Below are positions 45,516 to 57,482 of a DNA stretch of 64,000 nt, in pieces (within the stretch, counting starts at the first letter, position 1; the number at the start of each line of letters is the position of its first letter). Where the stretch lies: NCBI GenBank assembly GCA_017301995.1, contig JAFLEH010000022.1, positions 62,001 to 126,000 of the forward strand, in the 5' to 3' direction. Position numbers and translations under genes: made by a program. Origin of the DNA: Verrucomicrobiota bacterium. GTDB lineage: Bacteria > Verrucomicrobiota > Verrucomicrobiia > Verrucomicrobiales > Akkermansiaceae. The notes below the pieces were generated by a model. The model saw only the letters and a list, made by a program, of their open reading frames with translations, made no database searches and was not told the origin of the DNA.

Positions 45516-47630
45516 GTGAAACAGAAACTCGTCTGGTTGGCATTTGTCGCGGGGAGCGGTATCGGCTTCGGGGTCGGTGCGTTTTCCCACAACACCCCTC
45601 CCAGCGTTGCCACGCCGCCTCCGGTCCAGGCCGCGGGCTCCCGCCAGGCTGCGGCCGCGGCGCTGCCGGGACATTCCTCGTTCGCCGATCTCTCAAAACA
45701 ACTCGCCCGTCTGTCGGTCGCCCGTCGAAAGGCGTCCGCCACCGCCATCGTGGACCGCATGGGCCTAGGGGAACTCCGGAAACTGGTTTTGGAGAACCAG
45801 AATACCGGCTATTATAATGGTGACTACGTTCCTAATGACGCCGAATCCCTGCTGCAAGCCGCGGCTTATGAAAAATGGGCGGAAACGGATCCCGAGGATC
45901 TCATCGCTTTCGGCCTGAGCCAGACGAATACCCGCCGCTACGCCGCACTCAACGCGGCCTTCGCGGCATTGGCCCGCCTGGATCCGGAGGCCGCCCTCGC
46001 CCGCATGAGCCGTCTCGATCCGGACAACCGCGAAATCGTCCGCGACCGACTCATTTGTTCGATCGCCGAGAATGATCCTCAGCGCGGGTTCGAACTGGCG
46101 ATGGCCGAAACCGGGAGCGACTCCCGCAATCTCCCGGCCCAAGCCCTGGCGCAATGGATCAAGTCCGATTCGGAAGCCGCTCTGGATGCCTTCGCCGCGT
46201 TGCCGAAGGGCAGGATCCGCGCCCAATGTCTGGAATCCATCGTTTCCGCCATGGCATCCAGGAATTCGGACGCGGCGCTTGCCTGGGCGGGTTCCCTCAC
46301 CGCCGCCGACGAGCGCCAGAAGGCCAGGGCCGGTGTGATGGGCATTCTCAGCTATCAAAACCCGGAAAAGGCGATGGATATGTTGCTCAAGGACGCCAGC
46401 CTCGGAAAATCCGATGACCCGTTTTACTCGGGAGGAGTGACCGAAGTGATTTCCAACCTCGCCAGGCTCGATTACGAAAAGGCCAAGAAGGCGGCGCTTT
46501 CTCTAACCAACCCAACCCAGCGGGTCGCCGCGCTTTCCGCCCTTGCGGGAGACACCCGCAAGAACCACGCGGAGGATCTGCTCGCCCTGGCCGCGACCCT
46601 GCCCGCCGCGGAGGCCAAGGCGCTCTATCTTGGCAATTCGTGGTGGGAAAGCGACGCCACCTCGCTCGCCAAATGGGCCGAAGGCGTGCCCGACGGACCG
46701 CTCCGGCAACAGATCAAAGGCCGACTGACCGCTGAACTCGCCTGGGAGGATCCCGAGGAGGCGGCCAAGCAGTTCGGCGAGGTCAAACCCGGCATGATGC
46801 CCTACACGAACATGGCACAATCCATCGCGCGGGGATGGGCGAACATCGATTCGGATAAAGCGCTCGCCTGGGCCTCCGGGCTCGAGAATTTCGGCCAGAG
46901 GAAGGAAGCCGTGACCGTCGCGTTCGGGCGGATGGCCGACGCCGATCCGGCGGACGCCGCATCCAAGCTCGCCAATCTAACCGACCCGGAAATCCGGAGC
47001 GAGGCCGCCGCCGCCATTGCCACCCGCTGGGCATCCCAGGATCCCGAGAAGGCCCTCGCCTGGGCCAAATCCCTAACCGGCGACCAGCAATCCGCCGCCC
47101 TGCGCCAGATCGCCCAGGCCCAGGTCCGCTCGTCGCCCGACCAGGCCCGCGAGGTCGTGGGGCTCCTCGTTTCCAAGCTCACGCCGGACGATTGGAAGAA
47201 ATCCGAATACCGCCAGTTGGTCGGCAACATGGCCGGGGAATTCGCCGAAACCGACCCGGCCGCCGCCGCTAAATTCGCCGCCACGCTCCCGGCCGGCGAG
47301 GCCCAGAACACCGCCTATTCGCAGGTCATCGGCAACTGGGCGCGCTACGCCCCGGACGAAGCCGAAAACTGGCTCGGCCAGATCGAGGCCGGCGATGTCC
47401 GCGACCACGCGGCCGGTTCCTTCGCCGAAAGCGTTGCCTCCTACGACCCGGGGAAGGCCTACGATTGGGCGGTGGCCATCGACGACCCGATCCAGCGCCG
47501 CAAGGCCGCGGAAAACGCCCTATCCGCCTGGAAAAACCAGGGCGGAACCGAGCAGGCCCGCCAGGCGCTCCAGGACGCCGGAGTTTTCACCGAGCAAGAA
47601 ATCAAGGAACTCGGAAAAACGCTGGACTGA
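45516..47630 (+). CDS. Exported alpha-solenoid repeat protein of unknown function
   Basis: The 704-residue protein begins with a hydrophobic signal or anchor (MKQKLVWLAFVAGSGIGFGV) and a Pro/Ala linker. The rest is a series of ~30-38-residue helical repeats with the pattern DP..AL.WA.SL (DAALAWAGSLTAADERQKAR, DKALAWASGLENFGQRKEAV, EKALAWAKSLTGDQQSAALR, GKAYDWAVAIDDPIQRRKAA), resembling HEAT/TPR-like solenoids. Such proteins are numerous in Verrucomicrobia and may be scaffolds in the envelope. The start is GTG at 45516. The proteins at 9.9-12.1 kb share the same repeat style with stronger divergence. No catalytic motif is visible. Confidence 0.75.
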   Translation: MKQKLVWLAFVAGSGIGFGVGAFSHNTPPSVATPPPVQAAGSRQAAAAALPGHSSFADLSKQLARLSVARRKASATAIVDRMGLGELRKLVLENQNTGYYNGDYVPNDAESLLQAAAYEKWAETDPEDLIAFGLSQTNTRRYAALNAAFAALARLDPEAALARMSRLDPDNREIVRDRLICSIAENDPQRGFELAMAETGSDSRNLPAQALAQWIKSDSEAALDAFAALPKGRIRAQCLESIVSAMASRNSDAALAWAGSLTAADERQKARAGVMGILSYQNPEKAMDMLLKDASLGKSDDPFYSGGVTEVISNLARLDYEKAKKAALSLTNPTQRVAALSALAGDTRKNHAEDLLALAATLPAAEAKALYLGNSWWESDATSLAKWAEGVPDGPLRQQIKGRLTAELAWEDPEEAAKQFGEVKPGMMPYTNMAQSIARGWANIDSDKALAWASGLENFGQRKEAVTVAFGRMADADPADAASKLANLTDPEIRSEAAAAIATRWASQDPEKALAWAKSLTGDQQSAALRQIAQAQVRSSPDQAREVVGLLVSKLTPDDWKKSEYRQLVGNMAGEFAETDPAAAAKFAATLPAGEAQNTAYSQVIGNWARYAPDEAENWLGQIEAGDVRDHAAGSFAESVASYDPGKAYDWAVAIDDPIQRRKAAENALSAWKNQGGTEQARQALQDAGVFTEQEIKELGKTLD

Positions 47631-47706
47631 CCCGTGCTAACATCCATCGGCGCGGGTTTCGCATTTGCCGCTTGAATTTTGCTGTCCCATCCGCTGTCGT
47701 GAAGCC

Positions 47707-48606
47707 GTGAAGCGCGTGTTGACCATTCTGGCACTGGGGGCCGCCGCCGCGGCCGCGGAGCCTGCCGCCAAGCAGGTGATCGAGAAAGCCGCATCCAACA
47801 GGTTGTCACCGCTGGAGGCGGCGGATATGAAGCGGATGGCGGCGGGGCAGCCCCCGCGCATGGTTTTGTTTTTCACAATCGCCAGCGACAGCCGGTCCGC
47901 ATGGTTCGGATATTCCTGCGACGAGTGCAAAATCAATTCGGTTCACCGCGGCGCGCCCCAGCTATGCGTGTCGGTCAATTTCGGATCTCCGTTCACGCCG
48001 GCGGCGCTTTTGGATGCGGACGACGGCCAGGGCGCGCGGTTTCTCCGGGACGCGGACGGAGCGATCCGGCAGATGAGCACGACGAAGGAAACGTTTTTCG
48101 TGACCGCGGACAAAGACGCGATCGTCGTGGACCGTTATCGCAACTACGACTGCGCGGTGGAACCGGACGGCTCCATGAAGCCGCTGCCGGGCGTGAAACG
48201 GGTGACGAGAACCGAAATCCGCGAGAACAAGGAGGAAAACACCAAGGAAGCCCGCCGTTTTTCGGTCACGGGAAACGACATGAATGGTGTTTTCCGGTTC
48301 ATGTTGGAGGTGGGGGAATCCAAGGGAGTATCCCGGACATTTTCGGAATTCTATCGAACTTCGGACGGCGGACCCGAGGAGCTGGTGTCCCGGAATACCA
48401 CGGTCCGCACACCGTGGAAGGAGGGCAGCGGGTACCGCCAAACATTGAAGTCCGAAAAGAGCGTCGGCGGCACCGTGCAACTCGTGGAGCACGTCATCGA
48501 AAGCTGGCAAGTGGCACCCGACGGGTCCCGCAAAATCGTGGAAACCCAGGCACCGCTGGCACCGAAAACCTCCCCGAGCACGCGCGCTCGCTCCGACTCC
48601 GAATAG
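47707..48606 (+). CDS. Exported protein of unknown function
   Basis: I do not recognise this ~299-residue protein. A GTG start at 47707 gives a typical short signal peptide (VKRVLTILALGAAAAAAEPA). The mature part is mixed alpha/beta, with a CDECK segment (Cys-x-x-Cys) in FGYSCDECKINSVHRG. Its C-terminal third is beta-rich (SVTGNDMNGVFRFMLEVGES, QTLKSEKSVGGTVQLVEHVI). It could be a periplasmic or surface protein. It follows the solenoid gene by ~75 bases in the same direction and is convergent with the PA14-like gene. Confidence 0.55.
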   Translation: MKRVLTILALGAAAAAAEPAAKQVIEKAASNRLSPLEAADMKRMAAGQPPRMVLFFTIASDSRSAWFGYSCDECKINSVHRGAPQLCVSVNFGSPFTPAALLDADDGQGARFLRDADGAIRQMSTTKETFFVTADKDAIVVDRYRNYDCAVEPDGSMKPLPGVKRVTRTEIRENKEENTKEARRFSVTGNDMNGVFRFMLEVGESKGVSRTFSEFYRTSDGGPEELVSRNTTVRTPWKEGSGYRQTLKSEKSVGGTVQLVEHVIESWQVAPDGSRKIVETQAPLAPKTSPSTRARSDSE

Positions 48607-48630
48607 AACCCGCCCTGCGGATTTGGATTT

Positions 48631-51435
48631 TCAGGGATCCTTCTTCGGCGGAATGATGCTGAAATTTCCCGGCAGCCATGAATCGGGCCGACCGTTGCGT
48701 TTGAACCAGAATTCCGCAACCGCGCAGGCGCCGCTGCGCCACGGATAGACCTCCTGATGGAAGGGCAATTCGGAACCCCGCCGCATGAAATCCCACGGAC
48801 GGTTGTCGTAGGGGGCCTGGTCGAAACCGACCTTCCAGCCCTCCGGCAAGCCCCGGATGATCGCGCAGTTAGAGGCGACATCGCCGAACCCTTCCGATAT
48901 ATCCGGTGCGTCCCCGGCAAAGGTCCGCATGTATGGGTACATCTCCACCCCCCGCACTTTGATCGTGCCGATCACCGGCCCCACGGGACCGGCGCGCACC
49001 ACCGCAGGCCACTCCCCGGCCAATTTGGGAGCCACCAGCCAGTGGCCCTGGGCAATCCGCCGGAACGAGGCTCCCTCACCGCCATCCGGCCACGCCTCCT
49101 CCGGCAGCGGCTCGATCATGGAAACGCCGTCGGTGCGGGTCCATTCGGTGGCAATCGGTGACGTCAGCCGGGGCAGGACATGGACCACCAACGAGGATTC
49201 CTGCGGCTTGCCATCGGCCGGCGTGAAGGTGGCGGTGATCGTTTCGTCACCCGGCTTGTCGAACCGCAGAACCAACGGTTTTCCGGCAGGGGTGGGGGTG
49301 TTTTTGCCGCGAGCGCTAACCACCGCCTTGGAATCCGCTCCACCATCGGTCCGCCAGGCGGTCAGGCGCAGCGCATCGCCCGCGCGCAAGCGGATTTCTC
49401 CTCCCTGATGGACCGGGGTTTCCACCCAGCGGGCGGTTGCGGCGACCTCGGTCCGATCCGATGCCGAGGCGCAGGTCATCGCGAGAGGCGCGCCGGACTC
49501 CGGCAGGGAAACGTCCGCCCACCATACGCCGGGCAAGCCCTCGTGGGTGGTTAGGGTTTTCTTGCCCGCCTTGAGCGCCGGGGCGGCCGAACCGCGCGAG
49601 TTCATTTCCACGCAGGCCGGAGAAATCGCGAACGCTCCATCGCCGCGCGCCGGGAGAAATCCGTTTTGCCGGGTAAGCTCGGCTACCGCCTCCGCCTCCG
49701 CATCGCCGGACATCCGCCGCAAACCGAGCGTCAGGATCCGGAATGCGGTCGGCGTGCGATCCGGCGCCACATGCAGGCGCAGCGTGTGTTTTCCCGCCTG
49801 CAGCCAGGGGGTCAGCACCCGGAAGGTGGTGGCGAATCCGTCTCTGGCAACCAGCAACTCGCGGCCGAACCGAACGCCGTCGATTTCCCGGGTGATGTTG
49901 TAATGCGCGAAAAGCCGCCCTCCGGATGAGAGTAGGCCGTCGAGCACCAGCTCGTGGTGGCCGTCCTTGGCGATGGTGAACGCATACTCGACCGATCCGC
50001 CGAAGTTGGTGGTGAGCGCCCGCGCGGGCAGTTTGCGTTGGTTATGCGTGAAGCCGTCGAACCAACCGGCACTCCGCGGGCCGAAAAACGCCCAGCCGGT
50101 CGTCAGCGCCTGCCCGGCAGCCGGGTCCAGGCCGATCCAATCCGCGCCGGCAGGATCGGTAAACTCCGGATCCTCGGCGACGGGATGGGGACGATCCTCG
50201 GCGTCGCTGGTGACGCACTCGGCGGGGATTTCCCGCCGCACACCGTCCTCGCCGGCCCAGGCGATGCGGAAGAACCCGGGATTTGGCGTATGCATGTTCC
50301 GGATCTCCAGGTAGCGCGGTTCGCCCTTTTTGAAATAGACCCACGGCGACTCCAGCCGTAGCCGGTCGTCTTTGAAACCGGGGTTGTGATCTTCCCAGAG
50401 CGCCCCGTCGCGCCACAGCGGACGCAACCGCGCTGGTGTGCCGTCGTCGGAAAGCAGGATCTGCTGCGCCCCCGCCGCCTCGGCGGAAATCCGTCGGTAG
50501 CCGTCGGCCGGAGCCTTCAGCACGCACCGGAACCGCCACGCGGAATAGCTGGCCTGCACCGGGATTTTATCGAGCGGATAGGTGCCGGTTTCCAGTTTCT
50601 CGGGAAAGATCCACGGCAGTTCCTCCGGACCTGCCACCAGCGTGAATTCGTCTGGCATCGCTTTCCAAACGTCGAGTGTGGCATAACCCGGAACGCCCTC
50701 GCGCTTGTCGGGGCGGGTTCCCAGCAGAAACTCCTCCTGATTGGTCAGCCCGTCGCCGTCCGGGTCGCCAAACCCGCCGTTCTCGCCGTCGGCCCGCTGC
50801 ACCTTGAGGCCGTTTTCGAGTTCCCACGCGTCGGGCAAACCGTCCAGATCGGTATCGTCGGGAGCCGGCTTGTAGGACTCGATCATCGGCGCGCCGGTTT
50901 CGTCGGCCAGCGGGATCGGCATCGGTTCGACCGCTCCCGGAGGCAGCCAGCCCGCGGACGCATGGCCGGTCGGCCCGCGGTTGGCCCACACCATCTCGAT
51001 CGCGTAGCGCGCGCCTTTTTCGAGGTGGACCGGCTTTGATTTCTGGGATGCGTAGCGGTCCCATTGGTTCCGGTCGGTCCAGTTTTCGGTAAACGCGACC
51101 ACCCGCCGACGGGAAAGCGTGGCGTCGTCCGAAACCCACAGCGTGCCGGCGTCGTCGGCCGCGATGTAAAACCGATGGTCGCCCGTGACGGGTGCCACCA
51201 ACACGCCCACCCAAGCCCAAAGCCGATCCCGCCCGGCGTTCGGGAAAACCAGCTTGCCGCCGTTGGGATTGGCACCGGCCACGGGACGGTTGCTCGCGGC
51301 CATCACCATGTGGCGGTTCAATGGCTGGTCCGGTCCCAACGGCCACTGCATGGCGGGCGGGGCTTGCTGGGCCAGGCCTACGCTGGCGAACCCGAAGATG
51401 GCGGCAACAGTCCAAATAGGGCGCGGGGCACTCAT
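48631..51435 (-). CDS. Large secreted PA14-like protein with calcium-binding-type repeats
   Basis: A ~934-residue protein with a signal peptide (WTVAAIFGFASVGLAQQAPP). A PA14-like domain follows (WVGVLVAPVTGDHRFYIAAD, DAGTLWVSDDATLSRRRVVA, KGARYAIEMVWANRG), a carbohydrate- or protein-binding beta-barrel. Next are thrombospondin-type-3-like calcium motifs (DDTDLDGLPDAWELENGL, DPDGDGLTNQEEFLLGTRP). A second PA14-like stretch (GGRLFAHYNITREIDGVRF, AGKHTLRLHVAPDRTPT) and Ig-like segments follow. Such proteins are probably surface-exposed binders or parts of polysaccharide degradation machinery. The ATG at 51435 starts the signal peptide; a longer frame begins 60 bases upstream. Upstream is the divergent dnaK regulatory region. 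Confidence 0.72.
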   Translation of the reverse strand: MSAPRPIWTVAAIFGFASVGLAQQAPPAMQWPLGPDQPLNRHMVMAASNRPVAGANPNGGKLVFPNAGRDRLWAWVGVLVAPVTGDHRFYIAADDAGTLWVSDDATLSRRRVVAFTENWTDRNQWDRYASQKSKPVHLEKGARYAIEMVWANRGPTGHASAGWLPPGAVEPMPIPLADETGAPMIESYKPAPDDTDLDGLPDAWELENGLKVQRADGENGGFGDPDGDGLTNQEEFLLGTRPDKREGVPGYATLDVWKAMPDEFTLVAGPEELPWIFPEKLETGTYPLDKIPVQASYSAWRFRCVLKAPADGYRRISAEAAGAQQILLSDDGTPARLRPLWRDGALWEDHNPGFKDDRLRLESPWVYFKKGEPRYLEIRNMHTPNPGFFRIAWAGEDGVRREIPAECVTSDAEDRPHPVAEDPEFTDPAGADWIGLDPAAGQALTTGWAFFGPRSAGWFDGFTHNQRKLPARALTTNFGGSVEYAFTIAKDGHHELVLDGLLSSGGRLFAHYNITREIDGVRFGRELLVARDGFATTFRVLTPWLQAGKHTLRLHVAPDRTPTAFRILTLGLRRMSGDAEAEAVAELTRQNGFLPARGDGAFAISPACVEMNSRGSAAPALKAGKKTLTTHEGLPGVWWADVSLPESGAPLAMTCASASDRTEVAATARWVETPVHQGGEIRLRAGDALRLTAWRTDGGADSKAVVSARGKNTPTPAGKPLVLRFDKPGDETITATFTPADGKPQESSLVVHVLPRLTSPIATEWTRTDGVSMIEPLPEEAWPDGGEGASFRRIAQGHWLVAPKLAGEWPAVVRAGPVGPVIGTIKVRGVEMYPYMRTFAGDAPDISEGFGDVASNCAIIRGLPEGWKVGFDQAPYDNRPWDFMRRGSELPFHQEVYPWRSGACAVAEFWFKRNGRPDSWLPGNFSIIPPKKDP

Positions 51436-51515
51436 CGGCTCCAAGCCTGAGCGTTTTCTGCCACCCTGTCCAACAAAATCACCGGCCTGTGGCATCCGGA
51501 AATCAAGGGGAGTGT

Positions 51516-51570
51516 GTCATTTTGTCGCGCCAGCGTGACGCATGCGTCCAGAAAAGCGCGTCATTTTGTC
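51516..51570 (+). promoter_or_regulatory. Candidate activator-binding site upstream of dnaK
   Basis: The direct repeats GTCATTTTGTC (51516-51526 and 51560-51570) flank the perfect 12-base palindrome GACGCATGCGTC (51537-51548). The palindrome lies ~115-125 bases upstream of the -24/-12 promoter, the usual distance for an enhancer-binding activator. Its role as such a site is an inference. Confidence 0.45.
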
Positions 51571-51660
51571 CCATAAATCGGGCTAATTGGGCGGATCGGA
51601 CGGATCTCATATTTTGTAAAGAACTGGAAACCAGTGGGTTATCCGTTTTCTCTCCGGTGT

Positions 51661-51675
51661 TGGCACGCGCTCTGC
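51661..51675 (+). promoter_or_regulatory. Sigma54-type -24/-12 promoter of dnaK
   Basis: TGGCACGCGCTCTGC has the -24 GG and -12 GC dinucleotides exactly 12 bases apart and matches TGGCACG-N4-TTGC at 10 of 11 positions (CTGC for TTGC). It lies 56 bases before the dnaK ATG. No CIRCE element is visible. Confidence 0.6.
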
Positions 51676-51730
51676 GAAAGGGATTCCGCATGCCGCGATC
51701 CGCGCGGCCACTCAGAAAGGAAACACCACC

Positions 51731-53644
<1,914 letters not shown>

Positions 53645-53836
53645 GACAGAAGATTTTGAGACAGAAGACAGAAGACAATAGATTGCCCTTCAGACTCTTC
53701 ACTAACTCAAATCCTTATCATCAACACTTCCTGCCAACTCCCGATCTTCAGCCCCAACGGGGCGCCACATGACAGCCCAGGGCAACGCCCTGGGTAGCGC
53801 CGGAAAAAGAACTCCAAGCCCTGAAGGGGCGACACA
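53645..53836. repeat. Composite intergenic repeat between dnaK and fic
   Basis: The first part (53645-53682) consists of AGACAGAAG repeats, like those at 12.68 kb. The second part (53751-53836) has GCCCCAACGGGGC and CCCAGGGCAACGCCCTGGG hairpins and ends in AAGCCCTGAAGGGGCGACAC. The latter words are characteristic of dispersed repeats in PVC-group genomes (established knowledge in general form; family not verified). Confidence 0.7.
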
Positions 53837-53844
53837 AACCGCCG

Positions 53845-54639
53845 ATGACCGACCTAACCACCAAACTCTCCCGCCTCGCCGCGCTGCGACCGCTCTCTCC
53901 GGAGTCGGTGGCCAGCCTTGCGGCGGCGTGGAAAGTACGGATGGTCCACGAGTCCAACGCCATCGAGGGCAACAGCCTCACCCTGCGTGAGACGGAACTC
54001 GTGCTTTCCAAGGGTGTCACCGTTTCCGGGAAGCCGCTCAAGGATCACGTCGAGGCTCTCAACCTCGCCGTCGCCTGGGATCGCGTGGAGGAACTCGCCG
54101 GAAAGGGTGGTGAGCTGACCGAGCGCGATCTGTTGGAACTCCACGCCATCGTTCTCACCCGCGTTGAAGATTTCCATGCCGGCCACTACCGCTCCGGTTC
54201 CGTCCGCATCGCCGGCTCCAACCATGTGCCGCCGAATCCCGTCAAGGTCCCGGATCTCATGGCCGCGCTGTTTGCGGAGCTTCCCGCCATTTCCTGCCCG
54301 GTGGAACGCGCCGCGAAGCTCCACCACGGCATCTCAGCCATCCATCCCTTCGCCGATGGCAACGGCCGCGCGGCCCGCCTGGCGATGAACTTCACGCTTC
54401 TCGCCGCGGGCTATCCGCCCATTTCCATTTCCCCGGACATCCGGCTCGAATACTATCAGGCCCTTGAAGCCGCCGACTCCGGCAACTTTCCCGCCTGGCT
54501 GACCTTCGTCACCGCCCACCTCGACCGCGAACTCGACCAATGGCTTGCCGCGCTTGCGGAGACACAAGATGGCAAGACCCAAGACCCAAGACAAGAAGTC
54601 GCGCAGTCCATCACATCTCACGCCCACCAATCACCCTAG
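53845..54639 (+). CDS. Class II Fic-family protein (probable AMP-transferase)
   Basis: Fic enzymes transfer AMP (or other nucleotide parts) to hydroxyl groups of target proteins. The 264-residue protein has the complete catalytic motif HPFADGNGR (residues 167-175). A flap segment AGHYRSGSVRIAGSNHVPP (112-130) positions the target. An N-terminal inhibitory helix motif SNAIEGN (37-43, the S/T-xxx-E-G/N motif) places it in class II, the autoinhibited group that includes animal FICD. The final ~25 residues (ETQDGKTQDPRQEVAQ...) are encoded by a CAAGA-type repeat and are probably non-functional. It sits between dnaK and groES on the same strand; whether it modifies a chaperone is an inference. Confidence 0.9.
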   Translation: MTDLTTKLSRLAALRPLSPESVASLAAAWKVRMVHESNAIEGNSLTLRETELVLSKGVTVSGKPLKDHVEALNLAVAWDRVEELAGKGGELTERDLLELHAIVLTRVEDFHAGHYRSGSVRIAGSNHVPPNPVKVPDLMAALFAELPAISCPVERAAKLHHGISAIHPFADGNGRAARLAMNFTLLAAGYPPISISPDIRLEYYQALEAADSGNFPAWLTFVTAHLDRELDQWLAALAETQDGKTQDPRQEVAQSITSHAHQSP

Positions 54640-54700
54640 CAAACGAACCGGCGACCGCACGGCGCATTCTTCATCTTGTGTCTTGCCGTCTTGAATCTCT
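54560..54700. repeat. CAAGA-type inverted repeat overlapping the fic 3' end
   Basis: The left arm (54560-54597, AGACACAAGATGGCAAGACC...) lies inside the last codons of fic. The right arm (54668-54700) is its near reverse complement (TTCATCTTGTGTCTTGCCGT...). They are separated by ~70 bases. The word set is the same as in the rho-coaD hairpin. Confidence 0.7.
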
Positions 54701-54751
54701 CTCCCTAACTCAACCCCAAACCAAACAACACCAACCAAACCAAACACACAT

Positions 54752-55042
54752 ATGGCTAGCATCAAACCACTCGGACAACGCGTCCTCGTCAAGCGTCTCG
54801 AAGCCGAAGCCGTCAGCGCCGGCGGCATCGTCCTTCCGGACACCGCCAAGGAAAAACCGCAGGAAGCGGAAGTCATCTCCCTCGGCACCGGCGGCAAGGA
54901 TGACGAAGGCAAGACCATCGAATTCACCGTCAAGGTGGGCGACAAGGTCCTCATCTCCAAATACGGCGGCACCGAAGTCAAAATCGAAGGCACCGAATAC
55001 CTCATCATCAACGAAAACGACATCCTCGGGATCGTCGGCTGA
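54752..55042 (+). CDS. groES: Co-chaperonin GroES
   Basis: The 96-residue GroES subunit forms the heptameric lid of the GroEL chamber. IKPLGQRVLVKRLEAEAVSA at the start is the classical KPLxDRVxVKxxE strand. SAGGIVLPDTAKEKPQEAEV is the mobile loop that contacts GroEL, and GDKVLISKYGGTEVKIEG...LIINENDILGIVG completes the fold. Length and order are normal. It precedes groEL by 104 bases. The leader (54701-54751) is unusually rich in A and C, with repeated CAAACCA words and no CIRCE element. Confidence 0.98.
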   Translation: MASIKPLGQRVLVKRLEAEAVSAGGIVLPDTAKEKPQEAEVISLGTGGKDDEGKTIEFTVKVGDKVLISKYGGTEVKIEGTEYLIINENDILGIVG

Positions 55043-55051
55043 GGCTGCCGG

Positions 55052-55092
55052 TCAACTGGTAAACTAGTTAACTAGTTATAACTGGTAAACCA
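55052..55092. repeat. Palindromic AACTAGTT cluster between groES and groEL
   Basis: AACTAGTTAACTAGTT (55062-55077) is a perfect 16-base palindrome. It is flanked on both sides by AACTGGTAAAC (55054-55064 and 55080-55090). It contains two CTAG tetramers, rare in this GC-rich DNA. It could be an operator, an RNA hairpin or another intergenic repeat. Confidence 0.6.
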
Positions 55093-55146
55093 ATCCACTC
55101 CCCACCAACCAACTCTTCACACCCCAAAACTAACAACGCAACCATT

Positions 55147-56793
<1,647 letters not shown>

Positions 56794-56829
56794 GCCCCCA
56801 TCCGGTCGTCAGACCGTAACGAATCAATC

Positions 56830-56865
56830 GAGGGTCGCGGGCGTGAATCCGCGGCCCTCTTTTTT
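56830..56865 (+). terminator. Intrinsic terminator after groEL
   Basis: GAGGGTCGCGG (56830-56840) pairs with CCGCGGCCCTC (56849-56859) in an 11-base stem with one G-T pair, an 8-base loop and a following run of six T (56860-56865). It is the clearest rho-independent terminator in the window. Confidence 0.9.
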
Positions 56866-56924
56866 ATGTCGGGTTGGCGACACCGGATCGGAAGCTCGCC
56901 CCCGGTACGCGATGGCCGCGAAGC

Positions 56925-56982
56925 CCGCATGCCGGGATTCGACATCAGCCCGATGATGAAAAAGGCCGGCCCGGCCTAACTG
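56925..56982 (+). repeat. Short dispersed repeat (GACATCAGCCCGATGATGA), left copy
   Basis: About 60 bases, GCCCGCATGCCGGGATTCGA...GATGATGAAAAAGGCC...CTAA, match 57423-57482 with clear divergence. Read in frame they encode related peptide ends (MPGFDISPMMKKAGPA versus KPEIDICLMMRKASIG, each followed by a TAA stop). The two copies flank the NTF2-like gene. Confidence 0.65.
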
Positions 56983-56999
56983 CCACGGCGTTCCACGCC

Positions 57000-57395
57000 T
57001 CAGCCGCCAACCTGGCGGAGCCATTCGGCCAGATTGTAGTAGTTGGTCACGCGGGAGATTTTTCCGTCGCGGATTTCGAAGAACGCGCCGACCCTGAGCC
57101 GGTAAACCTGTCCGGCGGCAGGGGGTAGCCCGTCGTCGGTGGTTAGGTACTCGCCGCAAATCCGGAACTCGGCCGCGGCGCGGTCGGAGTCAGCCGCCGC
57201 GAACACCACCAGGTCCTCAACTTGCTCGCGGTAGCAGCGGTCCATACGGCCGAGAAAGGCCCGGAACGCGTCCTTGCCGGTTTCCACCGCGCCTTCGTTT
57301 ATCTCGTGGACCACATCGTCGGTCAGGAGGTCCAGCAGGGCCGGGCGGTCACCGGAATTGAACGTGGCGTAATAGGTTTCAATGAGCTTCGTCAC
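57000..57395 (-). CDS. NTF2-like / SnoaL-like small protein
   Basis: The 131-residue protein has the cone-shaped NTF2-like fold pattern: MTKLIETYYATFNSGDRPAL at the start, DDVVHEINEGAVETGKDAFR, and a final YRLRVGAFFEIRDGKISRVT strand pair followed by NYYNLAEWLRQVGG. Members bind or isomerise small hydrophobic molecules, but many have no known substrate. No catalytic residues can be assigned. It is alone on the minus strand, flanked by two copies of a short dispersed repeat, so it may be a moved or acquired gene. Confidence 0.8.
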   Translation of the reverse strand: MTKLIETYYATFNSGDRPALLDLLTDDVVHEINEGAVETGKDAFRAFLGRMDRCYREQVEDLVVFAAADSDRAAAEFRICGEYLTTDDGLPPAAGQVYRLRVGAFFEIRDGKISRVTNYYNLAEWLRQVGG

Positions 57396-57422
57396 CGGCG
57401 GGTTGTCGCAAGGGCAAACGCG

Positions 57423-57482
57423 GCCCGCAAGCCGGAAATCGACATCTGCCTGATGATGAGAAAGGCCAGTATCGGCTAACCG
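57423..57482 (+). repeat. Short dispersed repeat (GACATCTGCCTGATGATGA), right copy
   Basis: This is the second copy of the element at 56925-56982, in direct orientation; its last bases overlap the end of the PEP-CTERM gene. Matching blocks are GCCCGCA-GCCGG, TCGACATC-GCC-GATGATGA, AAAGGCC and a closing CTAA. Confidence 0.65.

Noticed and set aside
54640..54751. CIRCE operator (TTAGCACTC-N9-GAGTGCTAA) before groES or dnaK.
   Set aside because: No such inverted repeat is present upstream of either gene.
54747..54764. CATATGGCTAGCAT at the groES start resembles the NdeI-NheI start of an expression vector.
   Set aside because: The sequence continues directly into a normal groES gene and its upstream leader is native-looking, so this is coincidence rather than vector contamination.
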